The translations under genes and the position numbers were made by a program. This document shows, one piece after another, positions 9,985-20,917 of a DNA stretch of 64,000 bases; position 1 is the stretch's first letter; each line of letters starts with the position of its first letter. The stretch comes from Capra hircus (lineage: Eukaryota > Chordata > Mammalia > Artiodactyla > Bovidae). The notes under the pieces were generated by a model. The model was not told where the DNA came from, made no database searches, and saw only the letters and a program-made list of their open reading frames with translations. The DNA is taken from the NCBI RefSeq assembly GCF_001704415.2, contig NC_030813.1, positions 10,124,001 through 10,188,000 on the forward strand, given 5' to 3'.

Positions 9985-10524
9985 GTATTGAATCAATATA
10001 ACATGGGGAGAATTGACATCCTAAGTTATTTGCTAATTAAGAAATATGGTATACAGATGAGTTTGTCTTTTAAATTTCTGTCAGCAACATGCTCTGACCA
10101 TATTAAACTCTTCTTTGATAATTGGTGTATTTAGGCTATTTTGAAAGAAATTTTAGATTACATTTTTAATTTCACATGTCAGTAAATTAAAATATAGTTG
10201 ATTTGTATGTATTGACTTTATGTCTAGCAGTTTAATTGACTTATTACTAATAGTGCATTTTGTAGGTACTTTTAAAGTTTTCATACATTCATGTCAATTG
10301 CACAAGAGCTTTATGTCTTTTAAATCTTTATTTTGTGTTATTACATTACTTATGAAGTCCCTCATAATAATGAACCAAAGAGTGAACAAAAATGCATCTT
10401 TTTTGTCTTAAGGACAAGTTTGATAGTTAAAAATTAGTTATAAGATGCCAATAGGGTATTTTTAGATATTTTTTGTAACTTTGGAAAGATTTGGTTCTGA
10501 TTCTAGATTACTTCCCGGATAATT
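9985..10524 (-). mobile_element. Ancient L1 ORF2, antisense, segment 2
   Basis: 'TCAATATAACATGGGGAGAATTGACATCC' at about 9992-10020 resumes exactly where segment 1 ended. Later parts are heavily decayed but keep antisense L1 composition (TTTGTGTTATTACATTACTTATGAAG near 10330). Confidence 0.55.
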
Positions 10525-10525
10525 C

Positions 10526-10848
10526 TAGGGCTTCCTTGATAGCTCAGTTGGTAAGGAATCCACCTGCAATGCAGAAGATCCTGGTTTGATTCCTGGGTTG
10601 GGAAGATCCGCTGGAGAAGAGATAGGCTACCTACTCCAGTATTCTTGGGCTTCCCTTGTGTCTCTGCTGGTAAAGGATTCACCTACAATGCTAGAGACCT
10701 GAATTTGATCCTTGGGTTTGGAAAATACCTGGAGAAGGGAACATCTATCCTCTCCAATGTTCTGGCCTGGAGTATTCAATGCATTGTGTAGTCCATGGGG
10801 TCAGAAAGAGTCAGACACAAAGAGCAACTTTGACTTTCATTTTTTCAC
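10526..10848 (+). mobile_element. Dimeric Bov-tA SINE, sense
   Basis: Two tRNA-derived heads in tandem: GGCTTCCTTGATAGCTCAG at about 10529 and GGCTTCCCTTGTGTCTCTG at about 10649, each with a truncated body, followed by one full Bov-A end at about 10800-10835. The same dimeric layout occurs at 26910-27218, so it is a subfamily trait and not a chance tandem. Confidence 0.88.
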
Positions 10849-10849
10849 T

Positions 10850-11800
10850 AGATTACTGGGAATTTTACCATAAGGTATATTGAAATATACTGTCTTTCTT
10901 TTATTCTCTTAATGCAGTGATTTTAGCAATTCATAACACAAATTTGCATTCTTAAAATACACTAGATATAGTCCTTACTGATCTTTAGTTTTGTTCTTTC
11001 ATTTTCAAAAAGAAGTGTGTTAAAATATCTGATTATGTTTGTAATTTGTCTATTTCTTATTCTGATGTTCCCTTTTAAAAAATAAGCTTGGAATTCATAT
11101 TATTAATATGTTTTCTATTTATTGGCCTTTTTTCTTCTTTATGGAATGTCTCTTTGAGTCTGTAATATCTCTTTCATTGAAATCTCTCTTGCATGATATT
11201 AGTATAGATGTTTACATTTTATTTCTAGTTAAGGTTTTCAGCTTTTTACTTTCGAACTAGCCATGTCCTTATTTTTAAAACCTATAAGCTTTGAATTTTA
11301 ATGCATTATATTTTTTTATCTAATGTAACAAATTTTAGCTTTTCAGAAAAGAAATAAGTCCTTTCATAATTAGTTGAGCTTAGTTTAGCATTACCTGTTT
11401 TTCTTTTTTCCTGTTCTGTCTGTTTTTTGCCCTTATATTCCTCATTTCTCAACTTCATTTTACATACTTTTACATACTTTTCCTTTAATTTTGAATGTCC
11501 ACATCTTATATAAATATTTTATTGATTATTATTGAGACTACATTCTTCACCTGTTATAACTGAACTTAACATATTTCAACTCCATATCCCATTCCTTCTT
11601 TTCCATTATTTAGTCACTAAATTTTACTCATATATATATGTTAAAAGACCCCACAAGACATTGTTATAATTACTGCTACAGATCATTGCTACATTTATTG
11701 TTAACTTTATGTTTGCCTATTTTAGTATATTTCATTATCTGTTTCAATTCTATGATTTTATCTGAAATTACTGACTTTATCCTGAAAAAAATTCCTATAC
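10850..11800 (-). mobile_element. Ancient L1, antisense, segment 3 (endonuclease side)
   Basis: It continues the antisense L1 towards its 5' end. 'GGAATGTCTCTTTGAGTCTG' and 'TGATATTAGTATAGATG' near 11140-11210 match the antisense endonuclease region. The rest is diverged. Confidence 0.5.
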
Positions 11801-11808
11801 CTTCTCTT

Positions 11809-12868
11809 CAGTTCAGTTCAGTTCAGTCGCTCAGTCGTGTCCGACTCTTTGCGACCCCATGAATCGCAGCACGCCAAGCCTCCCTGTCCATCACCATCTC
11901 CCGGAGTTCACTCAGACTCACATTCATAGAATCAGTGATGCCATCCAGCCATCTCATCCTCGGTCGTCCCCTTCTTCTCCTGCACCCAATCCCTCCCAGC
12001 ATCAAAGTCTTTTCCAGTGAGTCAACTCTTCGCATGAGGTGGCCAAAGTACTGGAGTTTCAGCTTTAGCATCATTCCTTCCAAAGAAATCCCAGGGCTGA
12101 TCTCCTTCAGAATGGACTGGCTGGATCTCCTTGCAGTCCAAGCGACTCTCAAGAGTCTTCTCCAGCACCACAGTTCAAAAGCATCAATTCTTCAGCACTC
12201 AGCCTTCTTCACAGTCCAATTCTCACATCCATACATGACTACTGGAAAAACCATAGCCTTGACTAGACGGACCTTAGTCAGCAAGGTAATGTCTCTGCTT
12301 TTGAATATGCTATCTAGGTTGCTCATAACTTTTTTTCCAAGGAGTAAGCGTCTTTAATTTCATGGCTGCAATCTCCATCTGCAGTGATTTTGGAGCCCCC
12401 AAAAATAAAGTCTGACACTGTTTCCACTGTTTCTCCATCTATTTCCCATGGAGTGATGGGACCAGATGCCACGATCTTCGTTTTCTGAATGTTGAGCTTT
12501 AAGCCAACTTTTTCACTCTAGTCTTTTACTTTCATCAAAAGGCTTTTTAGTTCCTCTTCACTTTTTGCCATAAGGGTGGTGTCATCTGCATATCTGAGAT
12601 TATTGATATTTATCCCGGCAATCTTGATTCCAGCTTGTGTTTCTACCAGCCCAGCGTTTCTCATGATGTACTCTGCATATAAGTTAAATAAGCAGGGTGA
12701 CAATATACAGCCTTGACGTACTCCTTTTCCTATTTGGAACCAGTCTGTTGTTCCATGTCCAGTTCTAACTGTTGCTTCCTGACCTGCATACAGATTTCTC
12801 AAGAGGCAGGTCAGGTGGTCTGGAATTCCCATCTCTTTCAGAATTTTCCACAGTTTATTGTGGTCCAT
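11809..12868 (-). mobile_element. BovB LINE, 5'-truncated, antisense
   Basis: Starts with (TTCAG)n at 11809 and runs to RT motif A (GTGGTCCATTGAAAC, about 12868), where it is truncated. Two open pieces remain. The one at 12868-12518 holds motif B (GCILSPCLFNLYAEYI) and YADDTTL; the one at 12152-11823 holds the C-terminus with the natural end SRTRLSD. The Arg codon that is a stop in other copies is still CGA here. Confidence 0.93.
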
Positions 12869-12899
12869 TGAAACTTATTTGAAACAAAAACCTGCTTGT

Positions 12900-13206
12900 T
12901 TTCTTTTTGTTTATTAATGCCTTCATTCACCTTCACTTTTGTGCTATTTTTATAGGTACAGAGTTTTAGGTTGGTGCAATTTTTGTAGCTACAGAATTTT
13001 AGGTGGTGTTGCAACAGTTATTGTCATTTTCATTACTTTAAAGACATCATTTTATTGACTCCTGCCTTCACATTGTCTGTTAAGGAAAGCATTAGTCATA
13101 CTGTTGCTGCTTTGAAGTTATCGTCCCTATTAACTTTGATGAGTTTTAAGATTTTCTGCTTGTATTGGCTTTTAAGCATTCTAAGACAAGACTAGATGTG
13201 ATTTAG
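12900..13206 (-). mobile_element. Ancient L1, antisense, segment 4
   Basis: 'TCATTTTCATTACTTTAAAGACATC' near 13025-13050 and 'AGTTTTAAGATTTTCTGC' near 13145 match the antisense upstream part of old L1s. A GGTTGGTGCAA motif at about 12970 resembles a mariner MADE1 terminus, but its partner is absent. Confidence 0.5.
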
Positions 13207-13220
13207 TTTCTATTTATTCT

Positions 13221-13425
13221 GGACTTCCTTGGTGGCTCAGATGGTAAAGCGTCTGGCTACAATGTGGGAGACCCAGGTTCAATAAGATCTCTTGGAGAAG
13301 GAAACGACAACCCACTCCAGTATACTTGCCTGGAAAACCCCATGGATGGAATAGCCTGGTTGGCAACAGTCCATGGGGTCGCAAAGAGTTGGACATGACT
13401 GGGTGACTTCTTTCTTTTTCTTTCT
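13221..13425 (+). mobile_element. Bov-tA SINE, sense
   Basis: Complete head, body and a CTTTCTTTTT tail. It is flanked by TTTCTATTTATTCT (13207-13220) and TTTCTATTTATCCT (13426-13439), a 14-bp target-site duplication with one mismatch. Confidence 0.93.
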
Positions 13426-13439
13426 TTTCTATTTATCCT

Positions 13440-13624
13440 ACTTGATATTTACCAAGCTTCTTGAATTTTTTGGTCATGATATTCATCATTTTTGGATGAT
13501 TCTCAGACATTAATTATTCAAATATTGTTTCGGTGCCATTTTCTTCATCATCTTCTGATATGCCAATACACAATTTAGACCATTTAATTGTACATACTTG
13601 GCATTATATTACCATAATTGAAAA
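13440..13624 (-). mobile_element. Ancient L1, antisense, segment 5
   Basis: 'AAGCTTCTTGAATTTTTTGG' and 'TTATTCAAATATTGTTTCGG' continue segment 4 beyond the SINE and match the antisense 5' region of old L1s. Confidence 0.5.
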
Positions 13625-15003
13625 TAAAACCTTTAATGGACAGGCACCTACTGGGAGACTGGCTGGAAATGCAGAAAATTTTAGAGAAAATGTGTATAAA
13701 ACATTCCAGAAGTCACGGTAAGGCTGCATTTATGAAACTGAGAAGCAGGTGAATGTCTATGAGAAACACTGGTCAAGGAAAACAGGAAGTATAAAAACAG
13801 AAGCAAAGAGAATTTTATACTCATGAAAGTATTTAAAAGTATAGGTAGCCAGACATATGAGAAAATGAAAATGATAGCAATTTTTACTAGATATAACTCT
13901 AAGTTATCAAGTTTTTAAAAAGAAGGAAATCAGAACAAATGCTTATGACAAGAGAATACACACAGAACATCCTGTGTAGGTAGAAATGGATGACCACATT
14001 CCAGATACAATTCGTGTGGTCTTAGACATCTCTCACTGGGGCAGAGCAAGTTCTTGAGCATTTTCATGGCACTGCACAAATCTGAGAGCAAGATAGTGGG
14101 CATGAATATCATAAAAGGGATCGGAAGAAAATAACTGCAGATGAGTAGTTTCCTTTTAAATATCTCTTTAGCACAATGCTAAGGAAGAGAAGAAAAAAGT
14201 ATAGTTAGAATAATTAAAATTTAAAGTATTTACCCTTTCATGGTGGCATATTGCACACTTTTAGAATATGAAGCACATCTACATCTTCAAAGGAAAACTT
14301 TCTTAGTATCCTAGAAATTGTTTAATTTTACTTTTCATATATATTCAGTTAAATGCTCTATGCTGCACGCTTTAAGAAACAGCTTTCAGAAGTTCTTGTG
14401 TTTTGTGATTCTTAAAGCTTTGAACAAAAGTTGGTATTTTGTGAATTTGTGCATTAGCTCAAGATCAATTTCTAATTGTGTCATTACTTCAATGCAGTTT
14501 TTCATGTAAGTTTGTTATTCTGTTCCTAATATCAGAGGCATTAACCAAGTTCTCTTAGTTATTTTGAGAAATTACTTTGACATGAATTTTATACAGCTCA
14601 TATAGTGTTTTATGAGGCATATGGGAGGAGATAAACAGAGGAGAGCTCCTCACTCTGACTTAGCCATAATTGTTGCTTGTCAACACTAGCATCTGTAGCA
14701 TGTACTGATTGAACATCTTTTTTTCCCACAGGTTAGTAAAGAAAAAATCCCACAAGATCAGCAATGTCTAATGAGACTATTACTATTTTAACACTTAAAT
14801 TTACCCTTAATATAATATCTTGTGTAATTGCAATTCACTGAACATCTTGCTATTGAAACTGCACACCATTCCCCTAATCAAATTTTAAGTGAATTAATAT
14901 TACCTATAAAATGATTTATTCTTTCACAATTTTGGTATTCAAATTCACTACTGTCTTCTCATACAGACTATTCTAGGGCCAAATAGATCTGCAGTTAGAT
15001 AAG
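13625..15003. other. No recognisable feature
   Basis: AT-rich, apparently single-copy. A good 3' splice site look-alike (TTTTTTTCCCACAG at about 14718-14732) is followed by 40 open codons at most in any frame. I do not call an exon. Confidence 0.45.
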
Positions 15004-15404
15004 TTGCTTATGTCCGACTCTGTGACCCCATGGACTGCAGCACGCCAAGCCTCCCTGTCCATCACCAAAACCCAGAGATTACTCAAACTCATGTCCATTG
15101 AGTCGGTGATGCCATCCAAACCATCTCATCCTCTGTTATCCTCTTCTCTCACCTTCAATCTTTCCCAGCATCAGGGTCTGTTCAGCTCTTCGCATCAGGT
15201 GGCTAAAGTATTGGAGTTTCAGCTTCAACATCAGTCCTTCCAATGAACAGTCAGGACTGGTCTCATTTAGGATGGACTGGTTGGATCTCCTTGCAGTCCA
15301 AGGGACTCTCAAGAGTCTTCTCCAACACCACAGTTCAAAAGCATCAATTCTTTGGCTTCTTTATAGTTGAACTCTCACATCCATACATGACTACTGGAAA
15401 AAAC
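15004..15404 (-). mobile_element. BovB 3' end, antisense
   Basis: The complement of the last 400 bases of BovB, from TGTCCGACTCTGTGACC to CATACATGACTACTGG. Indels (for example at 15150 and 15350) break the frame. Confidence 0.9.
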
Positions 15405-16138
15405 AGATCTTCACTGGGACTAAAATTCAATGTGCAATTTAACGTCTGTCTTATTATTAACTTGTGCATGAGCTTTAATTTTTCTGAATCTATTTGTTCA
15501 AATTTAAAATAATATTGATCTCTACAGAATTGGAGCTTTGTAAAAATAGTCTTTATATATTAAATAAACCATTTAATTGTTCATAGAAATTTCCTATATT
15601 TTTTTGGGTAAAATGCCTTTTATTGTACAAGTTTGTGTACCTGTAATACTTTTTGTACTTCTACTCAGTTTTTTTAATTACCAATAACAACCAAAAAAAT
15701 ACTCTCATATTTTTTATTCTCAAGAGAAAGGGCTCTTTTACTCTTCTATTCTTCGATGCTGATATTGTAAATCAGTATAGACCAGCTTGTTAGCTAGGGT
15801 TAGTTCCAGATTATGCTTGTTGTACCTGGGTAATTGTCAGTAGCATCTCCTTTTATTCATAAAATGTCCAAGTAAGACAAATAATAGTATAGTGTCCCAT
15901 TTTGTATGGCTCCAGCAATACCTCTGTGTTCTGCTTTGGTATGAGTTATTGTACACTCATTTTGACTTTAATTAAATTGACAGCTAAGGCTAATTCTTCC
16001 CATTGGTACCTTTTTCTTCTTTTAGTTTCTGCATACTGCCTTGGACATAGATGTGACAAACATATTTACTGAGCTGTGTTTCAATTCTGATATTATAATT
16101 AGCATTATTTGGTAAAATATTTTTGTGAATGCTTTCAT
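15405..16138. other. No recognisable feature
   Basis: AT-rich, no repeat or gene identified. Confidence 0.45.
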
Positions 16139-16151
16139 ATATTTGAGGTTG

Positions 16152-16419
16152 CTGCTGCTAAGTTGCTTCAGTTGTGTCCGACTCTGTGCGACCCCATAGA
16201 TGGCAGCCCACCAGGCTCCCTTGTCCCTGGGATTCTCCAGGCAAGAACACTGGAGTGGGTTGCCATTTCCTTCTCCAATGCATGAAAGTGAAAAGTGAAA
16301 GTGAAGTCGCTCAGTCCTGTGCGACTCTTAGCGACCCCATGGACTGAAGCCCACCAGGCTCCTCCGTCTATGGGATTTTCCAGGCAAGAGTACTGGAGTG
16401 GGGTGCCATTGCCTTCTCC
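16152..16419 (-). mobile_element. BOV-A2 SINE, antisense
   Basis: GCTGCTGCTAAGTTGCTTCAG start and GCCTTCTCC end are the complement of a full BOV-A2 dimer. The 13-bp target-site duplication ATATTTGAGGTTG is perfect at 16139-16151 and 16420-16432. Confidence 0.95.
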
Positions 16420-16432
16420 ATATTTGAGGTTG

Positions 16433-17833
16433 GACCTTCCATATCAGAAAAACCTCTTCCTGTACTTACATTGTTTAAAGTTTGTATGAATGAGTGCAAT
16501 AATAATATTTAAAAGGTCATTAATTAAAAGAGATAATATATGAGAAATTATAAATATTTATTATCTTTTCATGTTTTAAGAACTCTACTAGATTCATCAG
16601 ACACAGAAGTAAATTAAAAGGAAAAAAATACACCTCTGTTTCCTTGATCTTAAAGTCAGGTAGATTGGTAATTGAAAAATATCTTCCCAGAAAAAATCAT
16701 AAATATAAATATTAGTAATTGTAAGTGGCTTAGTTAAATTTACATAATTGCTGCACTGGAATAGAATGTCAGATAGTGAAACCTAGAAGGTTTCCCTGAA
16801 TTAGGGATTATTTGCTAAAATCTGAAGGAACATATTTCTATTTCTGTTAATATGATGGCTTATATATATTTCAAAATTCTCCCAGTGGGGGAAAACACAA
16901 GAGTTTCTTAAAATATAATTGTAAGTGTATATTTACAAATATAGTTACTTTCACAGGATAATAAAGAATAATCAGATGAGAAAATGAATGTAGAAATGAG
17001 AAGTTTTAGTATGTTAGAATCAAATAACTGCTTTAACACACCCAAAATCTCAGAAACTTAAGATATTAGAACTTCATGGGTTTGTATTTTTTTTTCTTCT
17101 ATAGAGCAATTCAATGCAAGTGTCTGGTGATGAATTCCATGTAGTTTTTCTAAAATTACTCCTCACATGTAGACATTCATTAGAGACTTGGAGTTCATTG
17201 CTTACATTTTCGGCTTATAGTCAGTTACCTTTTGCAGCTCTGCTGGCACAACATTTTTGCCCTCTATTCCATTTCACTTGGAGCAAAAAAAAAAAAAAAA
17301 AAAAGCAAATCCTCTTGAGCTCAATGGTTTCATATCTAATGTGTTTCTAAATGTAGCGATTTGCTGCCAATATCCTTCTAAAATACCATTTTCAATTTCC
17401 TCTACAGTTTTAGCTTAGTAGGCACTTGGTCTATATTGCAACTTATATATCTCAGCATTATTTGGCATGGGTATAGTGCAGGTTACAATAAAGAACCAAA
17501 CAACTTCATACCACAGTGGAATGAAATGAAACATTCTCCTTCATTGATTAACCATTATATATCAAATTACTGTATGACTCTGAGTTTTGCTTTGTGACAT
17601 CTTTACTCTGGAATCAAAGCTGATAGTATAGTTACTTCCAGGAAGATTGCTGGTCAGTTGAGCAGGAAGGAAAAAAAAAAAAAAAAAAAGAGAGAGAGAG
17701 AACTTTGTAGAACTAATACCATCTAATTAATGCTCTAGTCCCAAAGTGTTATGTTCATTCAATTACAAATGAGGTACAAATGAGGTCCTCCTGAACTAAT
17801 CCTGTCCAGTGAGCTACAAGTAAAGATGACATA
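16433..17833. other. Unassigned, with two A-tracts
   Basis: AT-rich single-copy-looking DNA. A20 at 17285-17304 and A20 followed by (GA)6 at about 17671-17700 look like retroposon tails, but no body in front of them is recognisable. Confidence 0.45.
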
Positions 17834-17978
17834 ATGATGACTCAGCAGCTGAAGAATCTGCCTGCAGTGCAGGAGAGGTTTGAATCTTGGCTTCTGAAGA
17901 TACCCTGGAGAAGGAAATGACAATCCACTCCAGTATTCTTGCCTGGGAAATCCCTTGGACAGAGGAACCTGGCAGATG
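17834..17978 (+). mobile_element. Bov-tA SINE, sense, 3'-shortened
   Basis: Head (TGACTCAGCAGCTGAAGAATC) and most of the body, ending at AACCTGGCAGATG before the usual TCGGACACGACTGAG end. It forms an inverted pair with the next SINE. Confidence 0.82.
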
Positions 17979-17994
17979 TAACTAAGCACATTAC

Positions 17995-18212
17995 ATGCTA
18001 AGTTGCTTCAGTCATGTCTGACTCTTTGTGACACTACGGACTATTGCCCTCCAGGCTCCTCTCTATCTAAGGGATTTTCTAGGCAAGAATACTGGAGTGA
18101 GTTGCCATGCTCTCCTCTAGGGGATCTTTCTGACCCAGAGATTGAACCCACATCTCATGTTTCCTGCATTGTCAGGCAGGTTCTTTACCACTAGCACCAC
18201 CTGGGAAGACCA
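17995..18212 (-). mobile_element. Bov-tA SINE, antisense
   Basis: The complement of a full Bov-tA, from CTAAGTTGCTTCAGTC to CACCTGGGAAG. Only 16 bases separate it from the opposed copy upstream. Confidence 0.9.
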
Positions 18213-18555
18213 TTTGGATGAGATTAGTTAAGAAGGACCTCCTCCAACCACGAAGGAACTGGGAAGTGCAACATATGTATGTAGGAAATGTGCTGAGACA
18301 GAAATAGTAGGAAACATCTGTAATTTCTACTACAATAGACCCATGTTTATTTGTTCTAATTTTATGATTTTATGTGTTCTATGAAGCCTCTACCAGCATC
18401 TTCTATGAATCTTAGCTGTTGTCACTTAACATTAAGAAAATGCCCTATGGATTATTATAGCACTGCAAGTGACCAATTATAGATTAGATAAAGTAATGCT
18501 AGTGCTACAAAAGTTAAACCTAAAACATCACTGACTTAACACATACCCAGAGTAC
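18213..18555. other. No recognisable feature
   Basis: Short AT-rich stretch between a SINE and a BovB; nothing identified. Confidence 0.45.
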
Positions 18556-18724
18556 TTAACTTATATGCAGAGTACATCATGAGAAACGCTGGACTGGAAG
18601 AAACACAAGCTGGAATCAAGATTGCCAGGAGAAATATCAATAACCTCAGATATGCAGATGACACCACCCTTATGGCAGAAAGTGAAGAGGAACTAAAAAG
18701 CCTGTTGATGAAATTGAAAGAGGA
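18556..18724 (+). mobile_element. BovB LINE, sense, left part (interrupted)
   Basis: Starts in the RT motif B region (TTAACTTATATGCAGAGTAC) and includes the intact YADDTTL codons (about 18650-18670). It breaks at GAAATTGAAAGAGGA (18710-18724) where an L1 inserted, and resumes at 19867. Confidence 0.92.
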
Positions 18725-19154
18725 ATCTCCACACTGTTCTCCATAGTGGCTGTACTAGTTTGCATTCCCACCAACAATGTAAGAGGTTTCCCTTTTCTCC
18801 ACACCCTCTCCAGCATTTACTGCTTGTAGACTTTTGGATCACAGCCATTCTGACTGGTGTGAAATGGTACCTCATTGTGGTTTTGATTTGCATTTCTCTG
18901 ATAATGAATGATGTAAAGCATCTTTTCATATGTTTGTTAGCCATTTATATGTCTTCTTTGGAGAAATGTCTAGTTCTTTGGCCCATTTTTTGATTGGGTT
19001 GTTTATTTTTCTGGAATTGAGCTGCAGGAGTTGCTAGTATATTTTTGAGATTAATTGTTTGTCAGTTGCTTCATTTGCTATTATTTTCTCCCATTCTGAA
19101 GGCTGTCTTTTCACCTTGGCTTATAGTTTCCTTTGTTGTGCAGAAGCTTTTAAA
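18725..19154 (-). mobile_element. Ruminant L1, inverted 5' segment (antisense)
   Basis: The complement of the L1 ORF2 C-terminal region. Translated on the minus strand (18944-18693) it shows the Cys-rich knuckle CWRGCGEKGNLLHCWWEC. It ends at CAGAAGCTTTTAA and joins directly to the sense L1 segment. This order (inverted internal part, then sense 3' part with poly(A)) is the signature of twin priming in one L1 insertion. Confidence 0.88.
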
Positions 19155-19616
19155 TTGATGAAACTGGAGCCTATTATACAGAGTGAAGTAAGCCAGAAAG
19201 AAAAACACCAATACAGTATACTAATGCATATATATGGAATTTAGAAAGATGGTAACAATAACCCTGTATGCGAGACAGCAAAAGAGACACAGATGTATAG
19301 AACAGTCTTTTGGACTCTGTGGAGAGGGAGAGGGTGGGATGGTTTGGGAGAATGGCATTGAAACATGTATAATATTATATATGAAACAAATCACCAGTCC
19401 AGGTTTGATGCATGATACTGGATGCTTGGGGCTGGTGCACTGGGATGACCCAGAGTGATGGTACAGGGAGGGAGGAGGGAGGGGGTTTCAGGATGGGGAA
19501 CACGTGTATACCTGTGGTGGAATCATGTTGATGTATGGTAAAACCAATACAATATTGTAAAGTAATTAACCTCCAATTAAATAAATTTATATTAAAAAAT
19601 AAAAAATTAAAAAAAG
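19155..19616 (+). mobile_element. Ruminant L1 3' segment with poly(A), sense
   Basis: GATGAAACTGGAGCC begins the last ORF2 codons, which end HIYGI and stop at about 19244. The 3' UTR follows and closes with an A-rich tail (about 19590-19615). About 300 bases of ORF2 between this part and the inverted part are missing, as usual for twin priming. Confidence 0.9.
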
Positions 19617-19866
19617 ATTTTTTTAAATTTTTTATTTTTACTTTATTTTACTTTATAATACTGTATTAGTTTTGCCATACATTGACATGAATCCACCATG
19701 GGTGTACATGTGTTCCCAAACATGAACCCCCCTCCCACCTCTCTCCCCATAACATCTCTCTGGGTCATCCCTGTGCACCAGCCCCAAGCATCCTGTATCC
19801 TGCATTGGACATAGACTGGCGATTCGTTTCTTACATGATAGTATACATGTTTCAATGCCGTTCAAA
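19617..19866 (-). mobile_element. Second ruminant L1 3' end, antisense
   Basis: It begins with T-rich DNA, set directly against the poly(A) of the previous L1, and ends at GTTTCAATGCCGTTC. It is a separate, heavily truncated L1 tail in the opposite orientation. Short A-rich repeats (AAAAAAAGA / AAAGAAAG) border it. Confidence 0.88.
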
Positions 19867-20588
19867 GAAAGTAGAAGAGGAGAGTGAAAAAGTTGGCTTA
19901 AATCTCAACATTCAGAAAACGAAGATCATGGTATCCGGTCCCATCACTTCTTGGGAAATAGATGGAGAAACAGTGAAAACAGTGACAGACTTTATCTTTT
20001 TGGGCTCCAAAATCACTGCAGATGGTGATTGCAGCTATGAAATTCAAAGATGCTTATTCCTTGGAAGGAAAGTTATGACCAACCTAGATAGCATATTGAA
20101 AAGCAGAGACATTACTTTGCCAACAAAGGTCCTCCTAGTCAAGGCTATTATTTTTCCAGTGGTCATGTATGGATGTGAGAGTTGAACTGTGAAGAAAGCT
20201 GAGCACCGAAGAATTGATGCTTTTGAACTGTGGTGTTGGAGAAGACTCTTGAGAGTCCCTTGGACTGCAAGGAGATCCAGCCAGTCCATTCTGAAGGAGA
20301 TCAACTCTGGGGTTTCTTTGGAAGGAATGATGCTAAAGCTGAAACTCCAGTACTTTGGCCACCTCATGCGAAGAGTTGACTCATTGGAAAAGACTCTGAT
20401 GCTGGGAGGAATTGGGGGCAGGAGGAGAAGGGGACGACAGAGGATGAGATGGCTGGATGCCATCACCAACTTGATGGACGTGAGTTTGAGTGAACTCCGG
20501 GAGTTGGTGATAGACAGGGAGGCCTGGCGTGCTCCCTGATTCATGGGGTCACAAAGAGTCGGACATGACTGAGCGACTGAACTGAACT
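19867..20588 (+). mobile_element. BovB LINE, sense, right part
   Basis: It resumes BovB at GAAAGTAGAAGAGGA, a near repeat of 18710-18724 (target-site duplication), and runs to the CTGAACTGAACT end. Open pieces encode the RT C-terminus. A TGG to TGA change in 'GAGAGTTGAACTG' (about 20183-20188) separates frames of 126 and 116 codons. The Arg CGA codon mutated elsewhere is intact here. Confidence 0.93.
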
Positions 20589-20856
20589 CCTATATTCCTG
20601 TGTCTCTGCCATTGTCAGCACATGGACACTGACCAGGGACCTAAGAAAATAATTAAATTATTTTGTGAGAGACTTTTAAGGTCTAGATCTGGAATTTTCA
20701 TTCATTACTTCAGCACATGTTCCATTGTCTGGCGCTTGGTCACACTACCACACCTAAATAAATATACATGAGCCAAGATAATATGGATCCTGGTTGATTA
20801 ATAACATCTCAGTAGCATTTTAAGCTAAGTAAGGAGATCTAAAAAATTTGGTGCAA

Positions 20857-20901
20857 GGCTTCCCTGCTGGCTCAGACAGGTTAAGAATCCACCTGCAATG
20901 T
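20857..20901 (+). mobile_element. Tail-less Bov-tA head (45 bp) with target-site duplication
   Basis: Only the tRNA-derived head is present, GGCTTCCCTGCTGGCTCAG to CACCTGCAATGT, with no body, BovB end or A-tail. AAAAAATTTGGTGCAA (20841-20856) and AAAATATTTGGTGCAA (20902-20917) flank it with one mismatch in 16. The flanks show that it is a finished retroposition product and not a decayed longer copy. Confidence 0.82.
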
Positions 20902-20917
20902 AAAATATTTGGTGCAA

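Noticed and set aside
10526..10600. tRNA-like A and B boxes in SINE heads, here and elsewhere
   Set aside because: They belong to tRNA-derived SINEs. No cloverleaf with acceptor stem and anticodon arm can be completed.
12965..13020. GGTTGGTGCAA resembling a mariner/MADE1 terminus
   Set aside because: The opposite terminal repeat is missing and the text between does not match; likely chance.
14718..14735. Good-looking splice acceptor TTTTTTTCCCACAG
   Set aside because: No donor or open frame of useful length follows; such acceptors are common in AT-rich DNA.
17285..17304. A20 tract as the tail of a processed pseudogene
   Set aside because: The preceding 250 bases give no long frame and no recognisable gene; no target-site duplication found.
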